A stretch of DNA of 64,000 bases from Oscillospiraceae bacterium (GCA_025757845.1 CP107211.1:2604001-2668000); one strand, 5' to 3'; positions 24,325-32,620 are shown, counted from the first letter of the stretch. Notes: generated from the letters alone by a model not told the origin. Translations and numbers: made by a program.

Positions 24325-25140
24325 ATGAACAACGATGCCCCCCAGACCCTGGACGCGGTAGGCAGCCGCGTGGCCGAACTGGAACAGCAGCTCCGGCTGT
24401 CGGACGAAGGCGTTTCCCGGCTGGCACAGCGGTGCCTGGAGCTGGAGCAGCAGGTGCTGAAATATGAGGCCGTGCTGGCCTCGCAGGGTGCCGACACCGA
24501 ACAGGGTGCTCTGCTTCTGCCCCAGCTGTTCTACGACTCCGGCTCCGGTTTTTCGCCCCATGAGTGCCTGACCGTTGCCCCTGACTCCTACGACGAGCTG
24601 ACCCACGAAGTGTCGGCTGTGTTCGAGTTGCCCGTGGAGGCCAGGGCTCTGCGGCTGGATCCCGGTGAATTTGCCTGCTGCATCACCGATTTTTCCCTCT
24701 CAGACGAGCGGCTCAGCTACCACATCCTCAACGGCAACGCCCTGCAGGAGGGCACCATGCTGTTCATGAACATCGACCCCAACCTGACAGTGGAAAGTGC
24801 CGTAGGCTTCCCCGCCGGGCTGCGGTTTGCGGTGAAATATCGCTACTATCCCCTGGGCCGCTACCTGCATGAGCAGCCCGGCAAGGCCCTGCTGCGGGCG
24901 CTGACCGTGCTCAAGGAAGAGACCGAGGCCGTGTCCCGTCAGGGCACCGAACAGCTGCTGGAGGCAAACGCTGAGATCCAGCAGCTGCGCAAGCAGCTGG
25001 CAGAACAGCAGCAGCATCTGGCCGACCTGCAGAACAGCCGGGCCGCCTACGAGGCCTCGCTGGAAAACGTGCTGGGCAGCAGCAGCTGGAAGCTCACGGC
25101 TCCGCTGCGCAAGCTGCTGGGCCTGTTCCACCGGCATTGA
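24325..25140 (+). CDS. Coiled-coil protein of the glycan locus
   Basis: This 271-aa protein has coiled coils at about residues 13-50 and 195-245, a central beta-rich domain, and ends SSSWKLTAPLRKLLGLF. The S-SW-LT-PLR tail is common at the ends of clostridial and other surface-glycan proteins next to glycosyltransferases. AGAGGAG precedes ATG 24325. The open frame extends back over the acyltransferase gene but that part is a shadow. It is 13 nt ahead of the GT4 gene, so they form one unit. Role probably in assembly or length control of a glycan. Confidence 0.7.
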   Translation: MNNDAPQTLDAVGSRVAELEQQLRLSDEGVSRLAQRCLELEQQVLKYEAVLASQGADTEQGALLLPQLFYDSGSGFSPHECLTVAPDSYDELTHEVSAVFELPVEARALRLDPGEFACCITDFSLSDERLSYHILNGNALQEGTMLFMNIDPNLTVESAVGFPAGLRFAVKYRYYPLGRYLHEQPGKALLRALTVLKEETEAVSRQGTEQLLEANAEIQQLRKQLAEQQQHLADLQNSRAAYEASLENVLGSSSWKLTAPLRKLLGLFHRH

Positions 25141-25153
25141 AGGGGGTTCGTAC

Positions 25154-26755
25154 ATGTACAGCAGTTACAGCCCCCTGCAGCGCCGCCAGCTGCGGGAACA
25201 GACCTATACCGACACCCAAAGCACCTATCTGCTGGTGTACGCCCCGGGCCGCCGCAATGCCCTGACCCTTTCTCTGGCCGAGCAGCTGCACCGCAAGTTC
25301 CGGCTGGTGGACCGGCTGGAAGGTGAGCTGACCCCCTCCGTGAACGGTGTGCTGCTGGTGAGCGAGGATGTGGAGTGCACCTCCACCGCCCTCACCTATT
25401 TTGCAGCCGCCTTGCAGCAGGGGGCCGACCTTGTGGTGTGCGATGCCGTGTTCGGCTACGACGGCGGCAGTGCCCTGTACCAGACCGACCAGCACCTGTC
25501 CGGCCAGCGCTGTGCCCTGCTCTCCCGCGCCCTGCTGGACCGCTGCCGCGCGGCGGCCCGCGGCAAAGACGATGTGCTGGAACTGCTGCGGCTGGCAAAC
25601 CAGCTGGCGCAGAACTGCCGCTGCGTCCCGCAGGCACTGCTGCACTTCCGCCGGGAGCTGTGCGCCGAGGACGTATTCTCGGCCACCGGCAAACGCGCCG
25701 TGGTGCTGAGCCATGAACTCACCATGACCGGTGCGCCCATCGTGCTGGTGAGCGCCATCCCGGTGCTGCGCAGTCTTGGCTATGAAGTGGTGGTGCTGGG
25801 CCCCTCGGACGAGGGCTCTCTGCCGCTCTTTCTGGAGGCCGGAGCTGCCGTGGTCACCCGCCGCGACTGCGTGACCTCTTCCACCCTGTGGGAGCTGGCT
25901 TCCAGCGCAGACTTTGTGCTGGCCAACACGGTGGTGGAAGCCCCCGCCGTGCGCACCCTGAACGGCGGCTTTGTGCCGGTGCTGTGGTGGCTGCACGACG
26001 CCTTTGCAGGCTATCCCTTCATCACCCACAAGATCCCCAAGGAGCTGGCCGACAACGTACACATTGCCGCTGTAGGCTCCCACGCCACCGCCGCCATGCA
26101 CTCGGTGCGGCCCAAATTCAAGGTGGAGCAGCTGATCTACGGCCTGCCCGACTACGCCCGCGAGAGCTTCCCTCGCTACGACCTGAGCTATGCCGGCGGG
26201 CGGCCCCTGTTTGTCACGGTGGGCTCCATGGAGATGCGCAAGGGGCAGGACATCTACTGCGAAGCCATCCGCCTGCTGCCGCCGGAGGTGCGGGAAAAGG
26301 CCTCCTTCCTCTTTGTGGGCAAGGCTTCCGACCGGGACGTCTCCGCCCATGTGCACGCCCTGACCGAGCAGTTCCCTCATAATGTGTTCTACCGCAAGCG
26401 GCTGGAACGCCCGGAGATCAAGTCGCTGATGGAGCAGTGCACCTGCATTGTGTGCGCTTCCCGCGATGACCCTATGCCCACCTTTGTGACCGAGGGCCTG
26501 ATCTTCGGCAAGCCTTCCATCGTGTCAGAGCACACCGGCACCGCCGGGCTCATCACGGAAGGGGTGGACGGCTTTGTGTACCGCAACGACGACCCCGTCC
26601 AGCTTTCCAAAGTGCTGGCCCATGCCATTGAGCACCCCGACCAGCTGGCCGCTATGAAGGCCGACTGCCGCAAGCTCTACGAGCGCTACTACACCAACGA
26701 AGCCTATGTCTCCACCCTGGTCCGTCTGATCCGGGAGCTGACCGAGTCCCGCTAA
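25154..26755 (+). CDS. Family 4-type glycosyltransferase
   Basis: This 533-aa protein has a variable N-terminal 170 residues, then a GT-B fold: HELTMTGAPIVLVSAIPVLR opens the acceptor domain, FVTVGSMEMRKGQDIY starts the nucleotide-sugar domain, and the E-x7-E-like region is FVTEGLIFGKPSIVSEHTG. This matches GT4 enzymes that transfer sugars from UDP- or GDP-sugars. Start is ATG 25154 after AAGGGGG. It ends just before a strong terminator. Acceptor unknown. Confidence 0.88.
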   Translation: MYSSYSPLQRRQLREQTYTDTQSTYLLVYAPGRRNALTLSLAEQLHRKFRLVDRLEGELTPSVNGVLLVSEDVECTSTALTYFAAALQQGADLVVCDAVFGYDGGSALYQTDQHLSGQRCALLSRALLDRCRAAARGKDDVLELLRLANQLAQNCRCVPQALLHFRRELCAEDVFSATGKRAVVLSHELTMTGAPIVLVSAIPVLRSLGYEVVVLGPSDEGSLPLFLEAGAAVVTRRDCVTSSTLWELASSADFVLANTVVEAPAVRTLNGGFVPVLWWLHDAFAGYPFITHKIPKELADNVHIAAVGSHATAAMHSVRPKFKVEQLIYGLPDYARESFPRYDLSYAGGRPLFVTVGSMEMRKGQDIYCEAIRLLPPEVREKASFLFVGKASDRDVSAHVHALTEQFPHNVFYRKRLERPEIKSLMEQCTCIVCASRDDPMPTFVTEGLIFGKPSIVSEHTGTAGLITEGVDGFVYRNDDPVQLSKVLAHAIEHPDQLAAMKADCRKLYERYYTNEAYVSTLVRLIRELTESR

Positions 26756-26782
26756 GCCTTTTGTTTTATTCTTGTTAAATTC

Positions 26783-26822
26783 AACGCCCCGGAAAATCCG
26801 TGTGATCTTCCGGGGCGTTTTT
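26783..26822 (+). terminator. Terminator after the glycosyltransferase
   Basis: A perfect 12-bp stem (26783-26794 with 26808-26819) is followed by a T-run. Confidence 0.92.
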
Positions 26823-26950
26823 GCACGCAGTGTGTCAAAACGATCTGCAATATTTGTCAGTTTCTTTCCGTTCTGGACATCTTTTTTATCATCCGGGCCG
26901 GATTGCACAAGAAAATTCGGCTTCTGTTCACAAAGACGGCCGGCGGCTGT

Positions 26951-26958
26951 GCTATACT
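26951..26958 (+). promoter_or_regulatory. Extended -10 promoter of the flippase-like gene
   Basis: TGTGCTATACT carries the TG extension before TATACT (26953-26958). No good -35 at 17 nt; TTCACA is 20 nt away. Confidence 0.5.
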
Positions 26959-27000
26959 TTTAAAAAAGTTTCATCCTGTCTGAAAGGAGTCCCTGCCCTC

Positions 27001-28035
27001 ATGAACCAATCTGCCGCCTCTCAGCCTTCCCGCAAAAAGGCCGTGTTTTCCCTGCTGATCCTGCTGGCGCTCACCTGCGTGATCGTGCTCATCTTCCGGG
27101 ATCACTGGGCCGAGATCACAGCCGCCCTTGCCCAGCTGAACCTGTGGCAGGTGCTGGTGGTGCTGGCACTGGGCATCAGCTACCCGCTGCTGGAGGGCTG
27201 TGTCTCCTATGTCATCGTGCGGGGGCGGCTGCCCGGCTTCACCCTGCGGCAGGGCATCGACAACGCCTGGTGCGGCACCTTTGGCAACGTGGTCACCCTG
27301 GGCGCGGGTGTCGTGCCGGTGCAGACCTGGTATCTGCATCAGGCAGGGCTGCCCATCGGCCCCGGCGTGGGTCTGATGACCCTGCAATATGTGTTCCACA
27401 AGACCACGGTGCTGCTGTACGCCACCGTGATGCTGCTGCTCCAGCACAAATGGCTGGCCGCCAACACCACCGGCGTGCTGAAATATCTGCCCATGGCATA
27501 TGCTGTGGTAGCGCTGGTGATCGTGGCGCTGGTGCTGGTGTGCGTGTCGCCGCTGGTGCAGAATCTGGCCCGCTGGGCACTGGGCTTTTTGCCCAAGACC
27601 GAAAAATGGCAGCAGCGCCGGGCCGACTGGCTGGAGCAGCTGGATGTACTGGGCACCGAGAGCCGCCTGCTGCTGGCCGACAAGGCCCGCTGTGTGCAGA
27701 TCTTTGCCCTGCAGGCGCTCAAGCTGTTTTTGCTGTTCTGCCTGCCGTGGCTGTGCATCCGGTTCATGCAGCTGTCCCCGCTGAGTTTTGCGCGGGTGCA
27801 GCTGCTCACCAGCCTGATGTTGTTCGTCTCCAACGCCCTGCCCAACGTGGCAGGCATGGGCTCCATCGAGACCGCATTTTTACTGCTGTTCAGCGGCTTT
27901 TTGCCTTCCGGTGAGGTGATGAGCGTGCTCATGCTCTACCGCATCGCCAGCTATTATTTCGTGTTTGCCGCCAGCGCCGTGGGCTTTTTCCTCGCCCAGC
28001 GGCGTCTGACCCGGACACCGCCAAAGGAGGATTGA
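27001..28035 (+). CDS. UPF0104 / lysylphosphatidylglycerol-synthase-type membrane protein
   Basis: This 344-aa polytopic protein has about eight membrane helices and the family features GTFGNVVTLGAGVVPVQ and SNALPNVAGMGSIETAFLLLF. It resembles the flippase part of MprF and the UPF0104 (YbhN) group, without the aminoacyl-transferase domain. Such proteins move lipids or glycolipids between leaflets. AAAGGAGT precedes ATG 27001. It is followed at 6 nt by a small anchored protein gene. Confidence 0.82.
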   Translation: MNQSAASQPSRKKAVFSLLILLALTCVIVLIFRDHWAEITAALAQLNLWQVLVVLALGISYPLLEGCVSYVIVRGRLPGFTLRQGIDNAWCGTFGNVVTLGAGVVPVQTWYLHQAGLPIGPGVGLMTLQYVFHKTTVLLYATVMLLLQHKWLAANTTGVLKYLPMAYAVVALVIVALVLVCVSPLVQNLARWALGFLPKTEKWQQRRADWLEQLDVLGTESRLLLADKARCVQIFALQALKLFLLFCLPWLCIRFMQLSPLSFARVQLLTSLMLFVSNALPNVAGMGSIETAFLLLFSGFLPSGEVMSVLMLYRIASYYFVFAASAVGFFLAQRRLTRTPPKED

Positions 28036-28041
28036 CCTGCC

Positions 28042-28500
28042 ATGAAAGATAAGAGCATCCCGTCCCGGTTCGGCCTTGTGGTGCTGGTGGTGCTGCTTCT
28101 GGTGCTCATCCTGCCTTCCAGCAAGATCGACCTTGCATCAAAGATCAGCGCCAGCACACAGGCCAGTGTCCAGGTGGAGCACATTCAGAACTTTGCCCGC
28201 TCCGCAGAGATGGATTTTCAGCTGCTTTCTGCCGACGACCCTGCCTATCAGCAGATCGCAAACGTGCTTTCCGGCGTGCGCTGTGTCAGACGGCTCAGCC
28301 AGAACTATTCCTCCTACTCCCACGAATTTCCGGTGGATTCCATCACCGTGAGCTATTACGATGACGCCGAGCAGCATCAGCTGCTGTTCACGGTTTATTC
28401 CGACGGGGTGTGCATCCTGAACAGCGCCTTTGTCAATGTCAAATATTCCGGCGGCGGGGCAGAGGAGCTGTATCAGGCGCTTGCGGAGATCGTGGAATAA
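28042..28500 (+). CDS. Small membrane-anchored protein, function unknown
   Basis: This 152-aa protein has an N-terminal membrane helix (LVVLVVLLLVLILP, about 12-25) and a soluble alpha/beta domain of about 110 residues outside the cell. The AAAGGAGG site lies in the end of the flippase-like gene, so they are cotranslated. No family recognised. Pairing with a lipid-flippase-like protein suggests an envelope role. Confidence 0.75.
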   Translation: MKDKSIPSRFGLVVLVVLLLVLILPSSKIDLASKISASTQASVQVEHIQNFARSAEMDFQLLSADDPAYQQIANVLSGVRCVRRLSQNYSSYSHEFPVDSITVSYYDDAEQHQLLFTVYSDGVCILNSAFVNVKYSGGGAEELYQALAEIVE

Positions 28501-28529
28501 ATCGTTCCTTTTCTATAGAAAACAAAAAT

Positions 28530-28572
28530 CGGGGCGTGCAGGTGGTCAAGCTGCACGTCCCGTTTTTGTTTT
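28530..28572. terminator. Bidirectional terminator
   Basis: A 12-bp stem (28530-28541 with 28551-28562, one G-U) has TTTTTGTTTT on the plus side and GATTTTTG on the minus side. It can end the membrane-protein operon and also a minus-strand transcript from the promoter at 28897-28925. Confidence 0.88.
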
Positions 28573-28696
28573 CTTTGCACGCGATGCGGTTCCAATCACA
28601 CCGAATGCCGCGCCGGAGGCCGCAGAGCAAACCATGCTGCAGCTTCCTTTTGAAAAAGAGAATGGAATGGAGGAATTGGCGTTTGCGCAGCAATGA
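28571..28696 (+). pseudogene. Possible 3' remnant of a lost gene
   Basis: Forty-odd codons ending at TGA 28694-28696 read as an ordinary protein C-terminus (AVPITPNAAPEAAEQ, LPFEKENGMEELAFAQQ). There is no ribosome site or start, and upstream the frame runs into the terminator hairpin. It may be the tail of a deleted gene or transposase. I do not recognise the family. Confidence 0.3.
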
Positions 28697-28900
28697 AAGC
28701 CCCAGTGAGGCTTTTAAGCCACAAGGTGGTCTTGCGCAAGCAAGATGGAGTGGCCTCGCCACGACAAACCTGACGTCCGATATAGCTTAACCGCTATAGC
28801 AGACTTGCGTTTTGCGCAGAAGCATTGCAGGTACCTCTGCTGTTCTGGTGCAACGCGTTTCAAGCGGTTAGGTCTATCTAACCTCGTTGCGAGAACAGAA
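28690..28900 (-). ncRNA. Hairpin-dense candidate structured RNA
   Basis: At least six compact inverted repeats are packed here: 28696-28714 (AAAGCC/GGCTTT), 28719-28729, 28730-28745 (TCTTGC/GCAAGA, 4-nt loop), 28750-28762 (GTGGC/GCCAC, 3-nt loop), 28781-28798 (TATAGC/GCTATA) and a nested set at 28840-28898 (7, 6 and 6 bp). A strong minus-strand promoter at 28897-28925 would start transcription near 28890, exactly at the GCAACG/CGTTGC stem. No convincing ORF is present. Strand and ends are inferred; no known RNA family is recognised. Confidence 0.5.
28867..28882. promoter_or_regulatory. GTTAG-N6-CTAAC palindrome, copy 1
   Basis: This exact 5-N6-5 palindrome lies just downstream of the expected start of the minus-strand transcript, a position suited to a repressor. 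It is also the innermost stem of the structured region, so it could act as RNA instead. Confidence 0.55.
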
Positions 28901-28925
28901 TACCATACGCAGTTAGTCTTGTCAA
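28897..28925 (-). promoter_or_regulatory. Minus-strand promoter of the structured region
   Basis: On the minus strand TTGACA (28920-28925) and TATTCT (28897-28902) are spaced 17 nt. No protein gene follows, which supports a non-coding product. Confidence 0.72.
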
Positions 28926-29038
28926 CCCTTATTTGAAAATTTTCCGGAACTTTTTTGCAGTAAAGTTTTTTCTGCCCGATTCGTGCACCCTGTACAGACA
29001 CAGCTGGCTAAGGCTGTGCAAAATCCATCAGTTTCCTC

Positions 29039-29067
29039 TTGCTTTTGACCGATATCTTTGTTATTAT
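29039..29067 (+). promoter_or_regulatory. Candidate pflB promoter
   Basis: TTGCTT (29039-29044) and TATTAT (29062-29067, with TG extension) are spaced 17 nt. It would give a leader of about 210 nt before pflB. Confidence 0.5.
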
Positions 29068-29156
29068 AGTTCATGCAGCACTGCAACTCCACATCTCGCC
29101 GCTGCTTTTTGGCAGCAGGGCGGTTCTCAAGGGTGCAGTGTGTCCAAGGAGGCGCT

Positions 29157-29255
29157 TTGACAAATTTTTGTTCAGAGCTGCTCCGATCAGTCCGCCCCCA
29201 GAAAGCCGCCAACAAGGAGCGGCTTTTCAAAGGCTCAATAGTTAGGCTATGCTAA
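29157..29255 (+). CDS. Candidate 32-aa leader peptide upstream of pflB
   Basis: TTG 29157 follows AAGGAGG (29146-29152) by 4 nt and opens 32 codons ending at TAA 29253-29255. The peptide is basic ([19 protein letters not shown] at its start). Its codons run through the hairpin at 29202-29226 and its stop lies inside the GTTAG palindrome. It could couple translation to pflB expression, or be chance; there is no comparative support. Confidence 0.3.
   Translation: MTNFCSELLRSVRPQKAANKERLFKGSIVRLC
29202..29227 (+). terminator. Terminator-like hairpin in the pflB leader
   Basis: AAAGCCGC (29202-29209) pairs with GCGGCTTT (29219-29226) around 9 nt, followed only by TTCAAA. It may pause or attenuate transcription rather than stop it. 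Confidence 0.4.
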
Positions 29256-29256
29256 C
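29241..29256. promoter_or_regulatory. GTTAG-N6-CTAAC palindrome, copy 2 (pflB)
   Basis: This exact copy (spacer GCTATG) ends 30 nt before the pflB ATG. It overlaps a weak alternative promoter (TTTCAA-17-TATGCT, 29225-29253). Confidence 0.6.
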
Positions 29257-29286
29257 CAACGCATGGAATGGAGCAAGGAGGTTCCA

Positions 29287-31539
29287 ATGATCAATTTTGA
29301 ACAGTGGGAAGGCTTTGAGGGCCGCATCTGGAAAGAGGAAGTCAATGTGCGCGACTTCATCCAGAAGAATTACACTCCCTACGACGGCGACGAGAGCTTT
29401 CTGGCCGGCCCCACCGAGGCGACCGACAAGCTGTGGGGTGCCCTGCAGAAGCTGCAGAAGGCCGAGCGCGCCAAGGGCGGCGTGCTGGACATGGAGACGA
29501 AGGTCGTCAGCGGCCTGACCGCTTACGGCCCCGGCTACATTGACGAAAACCTGAAGGATCTGGAGCAAATCGTGGGCCTGCAGACCGACAAGCCCCTCAA
29601 GCGTGCTTTCATGCCCTACGGCGGCATCAAGATGGCCGAGCAGGCCTGCACCACCTACGGTTACCAGCCCAGCGAGGAGCTGCACAAGATCTTTACCGAC
29701 TACACCCGCACCCACAACCAGGCCGTGTTCGACGCCTACACACCCGAGATGAAGGCCGCCCGCCACACCCACATCATCACCGGCCTGCCCGACACCTACG
29801 GCCGCGGCCGCATCGTGGGCGACTACCGCCGCGTGGCTCTGTACGGCGTCGACGCCCTGATCCAGTTCAAGCAGGAGGATCTGGCTAACTGCGGCGACGG
29901 CACCATGACCGATGACGTCATCCGCCTGCGGGAGGAGATCGCCCGGCAGATCAACGCCCTGAAGGGCATGAAGAAGATGGCCGAGGTCTACGGTTGCGAC
30001 ATCTCCCAGCCCGCAAAGAACGCCAAGGAAGCCTGCCAGTGGCTGTACTTCGGGTATCTTGCCGCCATCAAGACCCAGAACGGCGCCGCCATGAGCGTGG
30101 GCCGCATCTCCACCTTCCTGGACATCTACATCCAGCGCGATCTGGACAACGGCACCCTGACCGAGTGCCAGGCACAGGAGCTCATCGACCACATGGTCAT
30201 GAAGTTCCGCATGGTCAAATTTGCCCGCATCCCCAGCTACAACCAGCTGTTCTCCGGCGACCCCGTGTGGGCAACGCTGGAAGTGGGCGGCATCGGCATG
30301 GACGGCCGCAGCATGGTCACCAAGAACTGCTACCGCTTCCTGCACACGCTGGAGAACATGGGCCCCGCCCCGGAGCCGAACCTGACCGTGCTGTACTCTT
30401 CCGCCCTGCCGGAAGCCTTCAAGAAGTACGCCGCCAAGGTGTCCATCAACACCAGTTCGGTCCAGTACGAGAACGACGACGTGATGAAGCCCGTGTGGGG
30501 CGATGACTACTCCATCTGCTGCTGCGTGTCTGCCACCCAGACCGGCAAGGAGATGCAGTTCTTTGGGGCCCGCGCCAACCTGGCCAAGTGCCTGCTGTAC
30601 GCCATCAACGGCGGCGTGGACGAGAAGAGCCACGAGCAGTGCGGCCCCAACTATGCGCCCATCACCGGCGAGTACCTGAACTACGACGAAGTGCTGCCCA
30701 AGTACGTCAAGATGCTGGACTGGCTGGCCGGCCTGTACGTCAACGTGCTGAACCTCATCCAGTACATGCACGACAAATACTATTATGAGGAAGCCGAGAT
30801 GGCCCTCATCGACACCGATGTGCGCCGCACCTTTGCCACCGGCATCGCAGGCTTCTCCCACGTCATCGACTCCCTGAGCGCCATCAAGTACGCCAAGGTC
30901 AAGGTGGTGCGGGATGACACCGGTCTGGCCACCGGCTTTGATGTGGAGGGCGACTTCCCCAAGTACGGCAACGATGACGACCGCGCCGACGAGATCGGCG
31001 TGTGGCTGCTCAAGACCTTCCTGGAGATGATCAAGAAGCGCCACACCTACCGCAACTCCGAGGCCACCACCTCCATCCTGACCATCACCTCCAACGTGGT
31101 ATACGGCAAGTACACCGGTGCCCTGCCCGACGGCCGCGCTGCCTTCACTCCGTTTGCTCCGGGTGCAAACCCCAGCTACGGCGCGGAGCAGAACGGCCTG
31201 CTGGCCTCCCTGAACTCGGTGGCCAAGCTGCCCTACCACTGGGCACTGGACGGCATCTCCAACACCCAGACCATCAACCCCGAGGCCCTGGGCCACAGCG
31301 AGGGCGAGCGCGTGGAAAATCTGGTGCAGGTCATGGACGGCTACTTCGATCAGGGTGCCCACCACCTGAACGTGAACGTCTTTGGCAAGGAGAAGCTGCT
31401 GGACGCCATGGAGCACCCCGAAAAGGAAGAGTACGCAAACTTCACCATCCGTGTGTCCGGCTACGCCGTCAAGTTCATCGACCTGACCCGCGAGCAGCAG
31501 ATGGATGTCATCTCCCGCACCTGCCATGCCGTCCTGTAA
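29287..31539 (+). CDS. pflB: Pyruvate formate-lyase (formate C-acetyltransferase)
   Basis: This 750-aa glycyl-radical enzyme splits pyruvate with CoA to acetyl-CoA and formate. The active-site cysteines lie in [12 protein letters not shown] (C411-C413), and the glycyl radical is G725 in RVSGYAV, 25 residues from the end. AAGGAGG at 29275-29281 fixes ATG 29287. Length is normal. It overlaps pflA, its activator, by 14 nt or more. A long leader with a palindrome and hairpin suggests regulated expression. Confidence 0.98.
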   Translation: MINFEQWEGFEGRIWKEEVNVRDFIQKNYTPYDGDESFLAGPTEATDKLWGALQKLQKAERAKGGVLDMETKVVSGLTAYGPGYIDENLKDLEQIVGLQTDKPLKRAFMPYGGIKMAEQACTTYGYQPSEELHKIFTDYTRTHNQAVFDAYTPEMKAARHTHIITGLPDTYGRGRIVGDYRRVALYGVDALIQFKQEDLANCGDGTMTDDVIRLREEIARQINALKGMKKMAEVYGCDISQPAKNAKEACQWLYFGYLAAIKTQNGAAMSVGRISTFLDIYIQRDLDNGTLTECQAQELIDHMVMKFRMVKFARIPSYNQLFSGDPVWATLEVGGIGMDGRSMVTKNCYRFLHTLENMGPAPEPNLTVLYSSALPEAFKKYAAKVSINTSSVQYENDDVMKPVWGDDYSICCCVSATQTGKEMQFFGARANLAKCLLYAINGGVDEKSHEQCGPNYAPITGEYLNYDEVLPKYVKMLDWLAGLYVNVLNLIQYMHDKYYYEEAEMALIDTDVRRTFATGIAGFSHVIDSLSAIKYAKVKVVRDDTGLATGFDVEGDFPKYGNDDDRADEIGVWLLKTFLEMIKKRHTYRNSEATTSILTITSNVVYGKYTGALPDGRAAFTPFAPGANPSYGAEQNGLLASLNSVAKLPYHWALDGISNTQTINPEALGHSEGERVENLVQVMDGYFDQGAHHLNVNVFGKEKLLDAMEHPEKEEYANFTIRVSGYAVKFIDLTREQQMDVISRTCHAVL

Positions 31540-32278
31540 TCCGGTCGGCTATGTCCACTCGCTGGAGAGCTTCGGCTCGGTGGACGGCCCCGGCGTGCGC
31601 TTTGTGGTGTTCTTGCAGGGGTGCGCCCTGCGGTGCAAATACTGCCACAACCCGGAAACATGGGCCGAAGGCGGCACCGAATGGACCGTGGATGCTCTGT
31701 TCCAGCGGGTGTGGCGCTACCGCAACTACTGGGGCAAAAAGGGCGGCATCACGGTCAGCGGCGGCGAGCCGCTGCGCCAGATGGACTTCCTGACCGCTTT
31801 CTTTGAGCTGGCCCGCTCCAAGGGCGTGCACACGGCACTGGACACCGCCGGGCAGCCCTTCCGGCCGGAGGACCCGGCCTACCTGGCCGACTTTGATCGC
31901 CTGATGGCCTCCACCAGCCTGGTCATCCTTGATTTAAAGGAGATCGACCCGGAGCGCCACCGCCGACTCACCGGCAAGGACAACGCCAACATCCTGGCCA
32001 TGGCACGCCGCATCTCCGACCTGGGCGTGCCGCTGTGGATCCGCCATGTGCTGGTGCCCGGCCTGACCGACGATGAGGACGGCCTGCGCAGAACGGCCGA
32101 CTTCATCCGCAGCCTGAACACCGTACAGCGGGTGGAGGTACTGCCCTACCACACGCTGGGCCTGTTCAAGTGGCAGAAGCTGGGCATCCCCTATCCGCTG
32201 CCCGACGCTGTGCCGCCCACCCCGGAGCAGGTAAAGCGTGCCGAAGAGCTGCTGCAGGTGCAGCGCTACCCCGGCTGA
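31526..32278 (+). CDS. pflA: Pyruvate formate-lyase activating enzyme
   Basis: This 250-aa radical-SAM enzyme installs the glycyl radical in PflB. The cluster motif [11 protein letters not shown] carries the CxxxCxxC cysteines, and GGEPL and the later [12 protein letters not shown] are conserved SAM and barrel regions. ATG 31526 gives the normal length; an ATG at 31505 would add seven residues. Both lie in the end of pflB, so the genes are translationally coupled. Confidence 0.97.
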   Translation: MPSCNPVGYVHSLESFGSVDGPGVRFVVFLQGCALRCKYCHNPETWAEGGTEWTVDALFQRVWRYRNYWGKKGGITVSGGEPLRQMDFLTAFFELARSKGVHTALDTAGQPFRPEDPAYLADFDRLMASTSLVILDLKEIDPERHRRLTGKDNANILAMARRISDLGVPLWIRHVLVPGLTDDEDGLRRTADFIRSLNTVQRVEVLPYHTLGLFKWQKLGIPYPLPDAVPPTPEQVKRAEELLQVQRYPG

Positions 32279-32303
32279 CCCCCATTGATCTGACCCACAC
32301 CGA

Positions 32304-32341
32304 CCCGTTCCCGGCTGTTTGCCGGGAGCGGGCCTTTTTTT
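32304..32341 (+). terminator. Terminator of pflBA
   Basis: A 12-bp stem (32304-32315 with 32321-32332, one G-U) is followed by TTTTTTT. Confidence 0.92.
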
Positions 32342-32403
32342 ATGCGGTGCGGCAGGCCAATTGCAAACTTTTTGTGAATTGTGTTTCTGGCAGGATTTTC
32401 CTC

Positions 32404-32432
32404 TTGACATTGCGATTGCTTTGGAGTATATT
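32404..32432 (+). promoter_or_regulatory. clpB promoter
   Basis: TTGACA (32404-32409) and TATATT (32427-32432) are spaced 17 nt, directly followed by a CIRCE-type operator. Confidence 0.85.
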
Positions 32433-32433
32433 T

Positions 32434-32460
32434 TTAGCAGTCGAACAGATAGAGTGCTAA
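32434..32460. promoter_or_regulatory. CIRCE operator (HrcA site)
   Basis: TTAGCAGTC-N9-GAGTGCTAA matches the CIRCE consensus TTAGCACTC-N9-GAGTGCTAA with one substitution. It overlaps the transcription start of the clpB promoter, the usual place for HrcA repression of heat-shock genes. Confidence 0.88.
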
Positions 32461-32498
32461 AAGCAAATAGACCAATCCGACAGGAGGTGCACAAAATC

Positions 32499-32561
32499 AT
32501 GAAACAGTTTCTTAAAAGCATCTGCTTCCGGTTCTGCCGCCCCTTGGCGCGGAGTTGTTAG
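32499..32561 (+). CDS. Candidate 20-aa cysteine/arginine-rich peptide upstream of clpB
   Basis: ATG 32499 to TAG 32561 encodes 20 residues with cysteines at 9, 13 and 20 and four arginines. AGGAGG (32482-32487) is 11 nt upstream, as strong as that of clpB itself. It lies between the CIRCE operator and clpB and would be translated from the heat-shock mRNA. It could be a redox- or stress-sensing leader peptide; nothing proves function. Confidence 0.45.
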   Translation: MKQFLKSICFRFCRPLARSC

Positions 32562-32620
32562 CAGAGTGCCTGTCCGTCCGCTAAATCAAAACCTTCCGGT
32601 ATGAATGGAGGCTTGACTTT

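Noticed and set aside
28430..28570. Frame linking the small membrane protein region to the AFAQQ tail
   Set aside because: It runs through a gene in another frame and a strong terminator; only the part after 28570 looks protein-like.
28690..28900. Reading the hairpin cluster as a TnpB/IscB omega RNA or a CRISPR array
   Set aside because: No tnpB, iscB or cas gene is present, and the stems are all different in sequence rather than repeated at fixed spacing.
28714..29001. 95-codon minus-strand frame across the structured region
   Set aside because: Its start lies upstream of the predicted promoter, no ribosome site is present, and composition is not convincing.
29073..29255. 60-codon ATG frame in the pflB leader
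   Set aside because: The ATG has no ribosome site and would sit at the transcript's first bases; only the internal TTG start has an SD.
29041..29286. ZTP ('pfl') riboswitch in the pflB leader
   Set aside because: The conserved ZTP core is not seen; the motif name refers to other genes and the leader here has only simple hairpins.
29242..31527. A 761-codon open frame on the strand opposite pflB
   Set aside because: It mirrors the pflB codons, is His/Val/Gly-rich as expected from antisense GC-rich DNA, and has no ribosome site or known domain.
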